From contig OU612073.1 in assembly GCA_914767715.1 (NCBI GenBank), forward strand, positions 11,658,001 to 11,718,000: a DNA stretch of 60,000 nucleotides. The letters run 5' to 3'. Positions 45,524 through 57,500 of this stretch are shown here, one piece after another. A program made the translations under genes and the position numbers. The notes under the pieces are model-generated. The model did no database searches. It was not told the DNA's origin and was given only the letters and a program-made list of their open reading frames with translations. The DNA is from Membranipora membranacea. Taxonomy: Eukaryota > Bryozoa > Gymnolaemata > Cheilostomatida > Membraniporidae. Each line of letters starts with the position of its first letter. Positions within the stretch are counted from its first letter, which is position 1.

Positions 45524-48500
45524 TCACAGATATGGCTGCCAGCCAACAAACATTTTACACAGATTCTGATGGTCTGTAGCCTGCTGTATTAGATATTCCA
45601 CCTGTCCGCTGATACTTAGCTGAGAGTTTAACTCGTAACCTCTCAGCTTATGTCTGATCGTTAGAAGCGCTGACTCTGCCTGCTGATGTTTGTTTGTGTC
45701 GTGATTCTCTCGCTCTATTATAGACACATCTCCTCCAGCTAAAGTTCCTGGCTGGGTTCCTAAAATTGATATAATCACGGCATTTTAGAACATGATACAT
45801 TGATTTCATTTGTATTTTTTTTATCATTTTCACCAATAGCAAATATCCTTCGCACACCACAAGCAAACATATCCATTATGTCATCACGTCAGCAGTATGG
45901 GTGTTTCCGAGGACATGCACAGTTGGTTATAGTACCTAACTTTGAACCTGTTATTGGTGAAGGTACCAAGTTCATACCACACGCAGCCCACGGATAACTG
46001 GGCTCTGTGAATTACAAGGTGAGCTAAGACCTGTAACTGTTGCTGCCCAGTTTTTGGATTGAGAATTCTGATTTTTAAACCAAATTTTTTTAACCGATAC
46101 ACTTTTTGTCTGGATGGTATTCAGTTGAAATGATTGTGTTCCTCACGGTAAATGACTTATATAAATATGACCAGCTTGTAGCAACTATTCCTACCAAATG
46201 TAAGAAAAGTGCTCAATATATGAGACTATTTACATTTATTGTTGATGGTACTGTGGGGATATTGCAGTAACCATAGTATCCAAACACTTTGCTTTGTCTT
46301 CCCAGAACACTTACCTGGTATATTACTCTCATTGACCACAGCCGATTGTACTGTATTATCCAGACCACGTGCCTGGTTCTTCTGTATTTGGTCTTGTTTC
46401 TCAGCAGATAGTGTCCAGTCTAACAAGGGGTCGTCTATCAGGACTTGTAGTATCGTGTTGATCACTTTTTCGGAGCCTCTCAGAACCCGCAGAGTTTTCT
46501 CACATGACCTTCAAATGTATTTTGGAGTAATATTATACCGGTGTTCTAAATGTACTAAAAGTAGTTTTATTTAGTTTTGTGTCTACAAATATGGTTCCAG
46601 GCAGCCAGCGAACGAAACATAGGTGACATGATCAGATGGTAGAAGACTAGAGTGTGGCATAAAGTTACGATTTTTCTTGATTAATAAAGGTAATTCAATC
46701 TATGGACAAAACTCAGCGCTCAAATTACTATTTTGAAACTGACTTGATACCCTTACTTCAAACAATCCTTACTTTCAGTTACTACATGCTGCTGAGACAG
46801 TGTGATTGTTGATGTTGTGACTCCCAACAATTGGCCTGGCTAAAAGTGTGTTAGAGGAAACATCCAACCTTAGTGGGGGCTGGGGGCAACAATGTAATGA
46901 GTTGCTGAATACTTCAAGTGGGACAACTTAAGCTTATCAGCACACTATTTTTGGTTGTTTTGAGCATATCAATCATAGCCAATCTTGCAGATACATCTCA
47001 TCTTTCCAATGTGCCATTGACTGATGAAGAAGGCAGGTGACGAATATTATTGTCTTGTGATTGTTTCAATATTAGCTTTTTATCGATTATTGCTAGCTTT
47101 GTGATTGCTTTATCCATTTAGAATCCTGAGCAGACTTCTTTTTCTATCTCACCTTTTGAATGTACCATTGACTCCAGTAGGTCCGAACCCATCTACGATA
47201 TCCCTCGTAAGCCTGAAAGGTATAATCTCAGGGGCACCTAGTGCTTTGCCTTGTTCGAAGGCCACCCCAAAATCAATATGTACCAGTTCTCCTGTTTGTT
47301 GATCTATCAGTATGTTATTAGTGTGTCTGTCCCCTATACCAAGTATGTACCCCACTGAAACACAAGGAATAAAGATCACAAATAGTATCGTCAGAGATCT
47401 GCATAATTATAGATAAACTCATGTTCATTTATAGTCTCGATACCCTGTGATACCGTGTGAGAAACCTAGATGCTATTCAAATTATTTGTTTATGGTATCA
47501 TCAGTCTGGGTCAACGGACTGTCTATACATATATATATATATGGCACAGGAACATTTAAGGTCAGATGCCCTTCCTGACACCACTGTGGTCCACCAGGAA
47601 TCAAACACGGGGCCTCTTTGAATGAAAGACCCATGCCCTATCCATTGCACCACAACTGCATAGTCATAGCTCTGCAGCACTCACAACTTTCCAACCGATC
47701 GATTAGCTCATTCAAATGTTTGCCTTTTCATAAAACTTGATAAAAGAAATTACAAGTATGAGTATCCATATTGTGTATGCAGGCTCTGACTGTAACGTCA
47801 TGTATGATGTCGGCAGAAAGCAACCCCTTACCATTGTAAGGTAGAATGTCTACAAATTACATTGCTGCTGTGCTGTTGTCAATTCGTCTATATAAGACAA
47901 TGTTGCAGGTATTTTAAATACAAAATTCAATGATGAAAAAAATGCCATGTTTAAAAGTATCCCATAATGCAATATTTTGGAATTCCCAGTTTGATCAGTT
48001 TATTGATAACCTTAGACAACGTTGACCTGATCCTTCTGAGATTTCAAAGTTGATGTTGCATTGTGACAGACTACAGACTAAAGATTTATTTATAATCCAC
48101 TGTTGAAATACCCTGCGGTATTAAATAAAACAGTTGGTGAGCTCCGGTTAAAAATAAATTTGGATATCATAAAATTTTGTAGCACCATCAAGGACAATGT
48201 CATTGGGTTAACATATAATTCACGTACCCATAGATGTGACAGCCACACTTTTGCTGTAGTTCTCCCGAGCTTGTAAGCATAGATGTGGTTCTCTAAACTT
48301 CTCTAAGAAGAAATGTCTCATCACAGGCTTTAGGTTCTCACAGATCTGATTGTAGGTAGACAGGTATTCTTTGTCTGATACAGGTCGGTCGCGCTTAGCT
48401 AACTTACCCTGTAAATGCAAAATTCAAAACTTTCTTATTCGGTAGACAATATCATCCCGGTAGGATGTTTTACATAACGTGCCACAAAAATTAAGGCAAT

Positions 48501-51500
48501 ATGTTGAGAATAGACTTTCATTATTATGAGAGGAGTGTACATTGTAATTGTACTCGTACTTATGGTAAATGCAGTACACAAGTACTTTACTTTATTTTGG
48601 TCACTGTAGGGACAACACTTCTGTTAGAAATTATAAAGTTGGCAATAAAAAGTAAAAGAGTAGCGGGCAAGATCACAACTAGTAGCTTTATAGCTTCGAA
48701 AACCATAAAAAAAAGATGTGAGCTTTTATTATACAGCCCTATCTTATTGGCATTGGAAGTCATGGGATTGTGTTTCTGTTTCAAAAAGCTGTCTACAAAC
48801 CTTTGACGCGACATTATGTAGGAAAACTTGGCCCTGAACACGACAGGATACAAGATGTAAATACAAAATAAAGATTCAGAACATATCAATGATAACTGAA
48901 TCCCTGGTATTGTTTAGATTTTCAGCTTTTTGACTCCTCTCGATTCTTAGGGCATTGGGAGTAAGAGCAGATATCATTCTTATAGCGTTATTATTCGTTT
49001 TGAGCAATTTACTATTTATTACACAATATATATGAATGCTGGTGGATTTAGCAAGTCCTGTGACTATTTTCAATAACGATATGAGAAACTTACCAGTTTA
49101 GATCTACAATCCAGAACAGACCATCCTTTAGGGTAACTATTATATCTGGGATGGGCTCCTGTTCCATCATTACTAGTGGCTCCGAGCCATGCTCCTAGAG
49201 AAAAACCACAAAACATCATAACTGATATACCCCGTATATATTTGGATAAATCTTGTAAGTATACCCCGTCCTACCCTACACATGTGGTCCATGTGCAATA
49301 AAATATACAGTATTCAGAGAGAACATGTTGTTTGAAAATTGCTCCTCAAACCTACCAATAGGCATTGTCCCTTCACACCATTCCAGTAGTCCAGACCTCT
49401 GACTAAGTGGTATAATCTTATATGTTCTTATACTGAGCAACCGAGCTGATTGGTCACTTCTCAGTAACTCATTGACCAATGAAAAGACTTGTTGCATGAC
49501 CGCGTCCTGCCTTGTATCGTCTCTGCCCTGTAAAAATAAACAAAACTTGATGGAGAAAAAAGATAGGTAGGACTTCAATAGCTAGCATGCATCTTAGAGG
49601 ACACTTTTAGCTTCAGACGACATTCCATACAACATCTGAGCAAAACCATCTTTGCTCTTCTCTGGCGACCATCTTGAATTTCCGTAGCTTTGCGGCCTTG
49701 TTTTGCAGTCACCGTCTTGCTATGGGTTTGACCTGAATTTGTGTGCTCAGAATTATGTTAGATCACACAATAAAGTAAATATCCTACAATGGGGTGAACA
49801 TGGGGTGACCCCGATGCCAAATTCAAATGATGTCTTGTAGGTAACTTATTTCTATAGTCCTTTTTTTGCATATATCGATCTCTCCACCAGCATCTAAACA
49901 CTAAAAACACTAGTAGTCTGAACCCTCCAGACCCCCTCCCCCATTTGCTCCAAAGGCATCATAGAACTCACCTTGCACAGTTGCTTATATCTCTTGCCAT
50001 CAGATCCGATACAAGCAATGATCTTAGGTTGGTTGACACCACCAGCATTCTTACATATGTTTTCATATTTGTACACTGTTGGTATATCGCTGTATTCACC
50101 TGACGGATTAGGCTACAACCAAATGGATATAATGCTCAGAAGAAAACTGACTAACTTTTTCCTCGAGGATATGTAAAGCGCATAGAAAAATGCCATCCTT
50201 AATACCAACAAAACCGCTCAAATATGTGAAGCAACACCCTTTTTTGTCTAATCAAAACAGGAAAAACTTATTTGCTCCCATAATGCTCCTTTCTTTGGGC
50301 CAGCATATAGGGTACCAGGCCTAAGTGCTCACTTCCAATATATTGTTGAGAGTTGTGCTCCCTCAAAAGAATTTGTCGAGCGCTTCCGCATCTTTTCGAT
50401 GCTGAATGTTTATGTGATCATATTACACAATTATATTCTGATATACATATTTTGTTAGCATTCAGCAGTTGTTGAAGTTATATCAATATTTACAATTATC
50501 CTTATCAAAAAGAAACTTACAAAGGTACCCATACAACTTTGCTATGCATTAGTTTTTTCGATTTGTTAGTACAAAGGGAAAGGAAGTATCCCATTGACGT
50601 CATTTCATTTCATCAAGCAGCCACGATGTCAGAGGGAATGGAAACTGCTGATATAAAATTATTTTTAAAACATAAAATCCAAGATAATGACTACCTATAT
50701 GATAATTATAATATTATTATACAAGACGATAGAGGAGAACCTAGAGGTAGTTATGGTATTGTTTTCGAAGTTAGGTGCAGAGATAGTGAGAATCTATATG
50801 CCATTAAAAAAGTCACATGGACTAACAGGATCAATCCAAGGAGAAGGTAAGCTCATCTGGTAGTAAACTCAAGCTCCAGTTTATCAAGTCAAGTATTGAG
50901 AGAGGAGTGAAAAGTTAAATGACAAGAGGATGATTTGGTTCAAACAGAACAATGTTGGTAATCTGCTTGTTTGCTTATTCAAGGTGAGACAAGTGCCATG
51001 CCCTGGGTTTCATGCTCAGCAAACAGCCCAAAGTTAGGATACTGGCACGATGTGATTGGTTGTCAGAAGGCCTTTCCACTTTTATATATTGTTTTGGTGC
51101 CCTTCCCAATCCAGAGTAGTAATTAGTACATATAAACCACCTCTTTAACAATGATTCCTCCGGACATTGAGGTGAACATTAAGAGTGTAACTCTTCAGTC
51201 CTACGAAGCTGCCATGCATGTCAATGGAGTTGGGACAAAATGAGGGAGAATTTGGTATTATTGATGCCAATACTGGCCAGGATTCGTAATGGACAATAAC
51301 CAAAAACGAAATTGGTCTCCTTAGTATGGCTTTGTTAAATGATTTCCTCAAACTCCCTGATTGACTGAATTGATAGATGATATGTGTTTGGTCAAAATCC
51401 AGCCCCAAACACAGCAGCCTCCTGAAAAATGGGCAGACTTAGCAAGTATGACAGTCAACTGGATGAGAATTATCATTTCCAATCTGAGAGGGTGGGTTTG

Positions 51501-54500
51501 TTAACCTTTAAGCATGATATAATGCGGTTGGAAAACTTCTGTCGGGCTTCCTCTCCTCACTTGCACCACCGAATTAGATGTGGCTTTGTTTGGTGATATC
51601 TATTGAAAGATTTATTTCTAATACTAGTAGATGCATGAAAGAGTGCACTGCAAATTAGTGTCAAACTTGTAAAGTGCTACTGGTTTTGGTTTTGTAGCCG
51701 ACATCCAGGACAAGAGGAAGAAATTGAAGAAAGAATAACACAGCTCTCTCAAATGTTCTCTGAGGCAGTGGTACATAAATGCTATGGATTGAATGATGTC
51801 AGCGCTCATCTAATGCAGCACCATTTCCACAAAAGTTGGTGTGTATTGCCACCAGCAGTGACGGCTGATGACTTAATCGACTTTGTTGATTCAGACAATG
51901 GATTAACTCCAGAACTACTTGAAAAATTCTCAGGTAAGAAGGAAATCTAGATAGATGCAACAGAAAAATGGAGTCCACATACTGACTATGACCATTCTTG
52001 CGGGTAAAACTCACTATCAAAAAATCTTGATGTTTTGGTTGGGATTAGAAATTTATCCAAGATAGCTCTTCATAGCTGCTATCCCTCTTCAGCTGCTGAT
52101 CAGTAGTTTCTCCAAATGAAGGCTTGATTAAGTATACCCCATACTCTGTGAGAATTTTGGCTTAATATTTATGCAGACGGAATCACTTAGTACATAATGT
52201 TGTTGATTTTCTGATTTAACAGGAGTTAAATTGTACATGGTCTTTGAGCTGATGGATACAACAATGATGTCAATCATGGCTAAAGGCATTCTTGCAACTG
52301 CCGATAGAAAAAAAAGGATGATGCCAATACTAAGCCAAGTCAATCAAGGCCTGGCTTCAATGCATGATAAGGGCCTAATACACGGAGATGTAAAACCAAA
52401 CAACATCCTTCTGAGCCAAGATGATCACAACAATGTCAAGTTAGGTGACTTTGGCCTTACAACTGATGTCGCTTCCAATGTTGCAAATGTGAAGACTGAA
52501 AGTCGCTACCGGTATTTTGGCTTTGCTCCAGAAGCTTATTTGAGTGTGAAATATGACATCTTTTCGTATGGTGTAGTGTTATTTTCAGCACTCGTATTTA
52601 TGCAAACTAATATCATTGTCAGACGTATAACACTACAAAAATTGCGTAGATGTACCTTAGATGGGGATTCCTCGCAGCTGCGAAGTCTTTTATATGGCTA
52701 TCTCATTGATCAATCCAAGCATCTCATTGAGCTGACCATCCAATGTCTCCAGCTAGATCCAAGTGATCGTCCAAGTTGTAAAATCATCGCTAGTGTTATT
52801 GACAATGATGACAAGTTTGGAAGTGCAAAGAATTCTGTTGAACTTTTTTTTGCCCAAAAATTTGAGTTTAGACAAGGATTTCAACTTGAACAAATGATAT
52901 ACCCTAGTTTTGTGAGGAATGTGCTCAAAACATACAGAAGAATTAGACTAAATCAGGACCCAGAGTGGATAAAAGCTCTTGAAAGATTTTTGACCATGGA
53001 AGGTGATGATAAAGTAGTAGATGTCTATTATGATTGGGATGTTCTGATGAAGGACGAATTTGTGAGATTTCTAAAGAAGTATATGTAATAAATATAAATT
53101 TATAAGACCAATACTTATAATATTCAGCATAGTATGGTTTGGTACTAGCATTTTACTGTTTAATTTAATTAATATCACAATAATATATATCATCATTTTA
53201 TTAATAACATTTTTTATCAGTGCCTATTTTTCTATTTAAATGGCTTTTGATGGTATTGTTTTATCGCTTAAAAAAATTGCCTGTAAGCGATTTACAATTT
53301 AACTGAATTCATATTAATATGTTATATACTACAATAATATATATTACAACACTTATTTAAGTCTCATGCTACACTTCTTACCCATTTTAGTATTTTTCAT
53401 TGCATTGATCCTTAGTAAACACCTTCTCTTTGCATTTAACAACCAACACTTACCATAATTAACATTTTAATATTATATTTGTATTATACTAATAACCTTA
53501 ATATTTTTCCATAGCCTATTCATTCTAGTTATATGTTTTCTTTTTTCATTTATCCGTCTGCATTTAAAATTAGTGAGATGCTGAACTATTATTTTTATTA
53601 AGTTTTAAAAAAAAAAATTTTGGATTATAGGTGTCACCTTTTACAGGCTATGATGGCATTTTCGATCAAATGTTGGAGCTTTTGTAAGAATTTTTGTCAC
53701 GATTAATAAAACAATAATATATATTTATTATACATCCTAAAATGAGTTTTTTCTTAGTCAGTGAGGGTTTAGTCTACCTGATTGATTGACTTGGGTGAAG
53801 TTAGTGGTAGTCCACTATCGATCCTTAGTACTACAAACTACCCAGAATTTTGGTAAAACTCACTAAGCGGTTGTAACCTTAAAGGTATGCACAACATCAC
53901 CATTGTTGAGGTATATGCTGACAGCAGCCTCAGCTGATCATCAGAGGTTTTGATCAGCGTTTGCAAGCTCAAAGTGCAGTGCAGTTTGCATGACGTCACA
54001 TTACTAACATATAATAGGATTAATGTGTATAAAAAAACTCATTGAGGATTCAAGTTGCAACCTCTGTCAGTGTGTTCAGACCATAACAGCACTCTGCGCA
54101 TGTGCGAACTGTTGAGACATACGTTCGTCTCTGCAGCATAGGGCTTGAACTAATTCACATAGTCTGAGTACCAAAATTAGGAAAACAATGGAAACCCAAA
54201 ATTTAGAAATATTTGGGCCTAATTTGAACACTGGTTTTGATATCTCATAACCTTGAACCCTGGGAGATGCCTTTCTTGATGGAAGGCAGCGCCACCACCG
54301 CTGTGCTGCAGAGATAGACTATGTCACAAGGCTATCCTGCAGGCAGAGTGTGCCATTACAGTCTGAGCACTTAGACTACATGTTGGCTAATTTACACATG
54401 AGGTTGAGTCCTACCTTCAGATTGTGTGTTTGTACATGAGTATTCGTCAGCGCGGTGAGTTTGGCGAGTTTGCATGAAGGAGGAAGTTTACCGTCTATTT

Positions 54501-57500
54501 TAGCATAAGCTAATTCTATCAGCGCCTCTGATAGCTGGTTATACTGCTTGATGAGGTGGGAAAGTCCTCCCGATATTACCTGTTTGAGAATGATTACGGC
54601 AGCAGCGGCTCTTGACTGAAAATGACAACGGGTTATGAAAAATACAGTGATAGTTCTTCCCTTTATACTTCCCTTTATAAAGGGCTGACCGGTATTGCAT
54701 TGCATGCTGTAAGATTTGATGATTGATGACCATTCAAAGCTTCAAAAACTGGGCCTGGGACATTTCATGACACTTTTCTATTCTGTTTTCAGGCTATCTT
54801 GTATTGCACAATGATGAGAAATGTTTGGGATTTTCCAATTGATATGGATTTTCCAAATTTCAGCTGGAAGCCGGGAATTCCAATATTGAACCATCATGGA
54901 ATCAGTGAAAATTAAAATAATAGAGAACAGAACTCAAGTGTATCATGAACAATTGGAGACGTTGCAAGCACATCAGTGTTTTCAGATCACCATACTAACA
55001 TCTACCCAAATTTGAAAATGGGACCCTCAAACACTTTTGGACTTGATGTCCCATCTGTGATTATGTTTTATCGATTTCCATTCTTTATCATCAGCAAGTT
55101 AAATTTCATAATGCGATTTTCTAGAATAAAAATCTCCCTGAACTGGCTGATTGATCAAGGGCAGGACAAGTTATCTTCTTTCTGTTAATGACATATTGTG
55201 CGACTGTACCACTCAACATACCTTTGTCTCAGCGGGAACAGGCTGATTTCTGCTGACATCAGTAGAAGCACATTTAAGTGAGAACAGTATGGGTATGACA
55301 TGATGTGGATGCTCTTTAGCTGCCTTCAGTATAAGTTTAGATAGTACGGTCTGAAGTTCACTGCTCTCATCTGAGAGTCTCGCTGATAACTGAATCATCA
55401 GAGGTATAAACTTGTGAGTCGGTACGTCTCCCGGAATGGACTCCTGGTTGTGAAATGATAGATAACAGAGATTGGTCAAATGTGGTTGGTGAACATCGCA
55501 ATGTCTGTCACAGTCCAAAGATTCGGATATTTCTATTAGTCATCAAGTTGCTCTTAATTTGTTGGCAGTTCGGACCACATCTAGGTCACAGAGCCCAGTT
55601 GTCATTATACAGCAGTGGGATTCAAACTCTGGACCTGTTAGAGGGCAGGCACCCTAACCATCTTAGCTACCTCGTACTCAAACTGACAGATTGCGTGAAT
55701 TTTACAGAACAAGACAACAGTCTGCAAGAAAGAGGCCGTGCTTGGTAATCTAGCTCAAATCTCTGGCGCCATAACGTTATGTTCACAAAGATAAGAACCT
55801 ATCACAACTTTGATGATGATGCGATTTGACCAAAATACGATTCCACTCGCAACAAATGTGTGACCTCTTTTCAAACTGATGAAAATTAAAGTAGAATGGT
55901 CGTTGCATAACTTATGTCCATGCCAAATAAAGGCTCATTAGACTCAGCTGAACCAATATTGGCAACAGCCTCTCAATCAAAGCACGGCTTTTTCTTAACG
56001 GATATACCTAACCACACTCTCTCAAGACTGCTGGTGGTGGCATTCAATATGGTTTGCTATGTGGATAATGAAATGCCACTACCAGTAACCTGGACAGATC
56101 TTGAGCATGTAAACTCAACACACCTTGACTTGATCCCTGATATCAGATCTCGTCTCGTTCTCAAACCAGATGGCTACCAGCCTACTGACAGAGAGAACAT
56201 CATGCTGACTCCCAGATTTAACAGTCTGTATATGATTGTAGATAGCTCGTCTCATGTTATCTACAAATCCATCTCGTATAGAATTTATCTCCCCCTCGTT
56301 TAACTCCTTGTTTGTACGCAATGCTCTCCTGTATCTAAAGCAAAAATAACCTAATCAGCTAAGGCAGTAAAGCTAGAATAAAGTAAATCTTGTCACAACA
56401 CTGCTCTTACTATAAATTATGAGTAATGAAGTTTGTGACCCATATATCAAAGTAGATTTGCAGCAAAGACACATAAAGTATAACCTAAATAACATGTTGC
56501 TTTCAATTCTTGCATTGGTACCAAATATACATATTAAAAAAATGAAAAAAGTGTTGCATTTAGGGAAGGAAGGTTCATTGAAGTGTGCTATTATTCAGGT
56601 GTTTAGAAATTTGAGGTTCATCGTAAACTACCACTCCCACTGGTGTTGTTACATGACAGGAAAATTACTTGAATTCATTTTTCCATCGCTTATTATGCAT
56701 CCTCTTTAGCGCCTGCAAAGCTAAAAAAAAATTGTTGAAAGGTACTTCTTATATACTGTTCATGCTTGAAGTGTCTAGGAAAGCAAAAAACAACCACTGT
56801 TCTTATCATAGCAACCTCATAGGAATGAACAACAAAATAACCAAACTCGCACAAGGACATTATTGAATGATGTAACCGATTTCACAGTACGAAACCAGGG
56901 TCTAGAGTGTGTTATCTCTCCTGCAACGGATTAACACTAAAATGATAATTCACTAACACTATTTAACAGTAAGACTAGCCCTGACTTGCCAGGGACAGTT
57001 ACCAGGCTGCTAAACTTACACCAAAAAATATCTAAAAACAGTATCGATCAAAGGTAGCCTAGTCAAAGACATTTAAATGTTAATCGGTAACAGGGGAGAT
57101 AACATACTCTAGATCCTTCGGGACCCTGAGTTTTTGAACTTTGAAATCCGTTATTTTGATCAATAATGTCCTTGCGCGAGTATTTTTAGTTTTTTGTTCA
57201 TTACTATGAGATTACTTTGATATGAACAGTGGTTGTTTTTTGCTTTCCCAAACATTTAATCAATTAATTTAACTGGTCAGCCCATACCTGGAAGAGAACG
57301 CCTGTTTAGCACCAGATTTATCTAGCTCCCCGGCCTGTTCCTGCTGAATCTTCTGAAGTGTAAGTTTATTCTGAAACTCTGGACTCTTCATATGAGCTTT
57401 CAGTCTCTCATACTCGCTGTCAGCAAAGTCAGCTAGTGTGTGATATGCTGCCTCCAATTCTACATAGATGAGAAATCGGATGACGATAATGATGTTAGCT

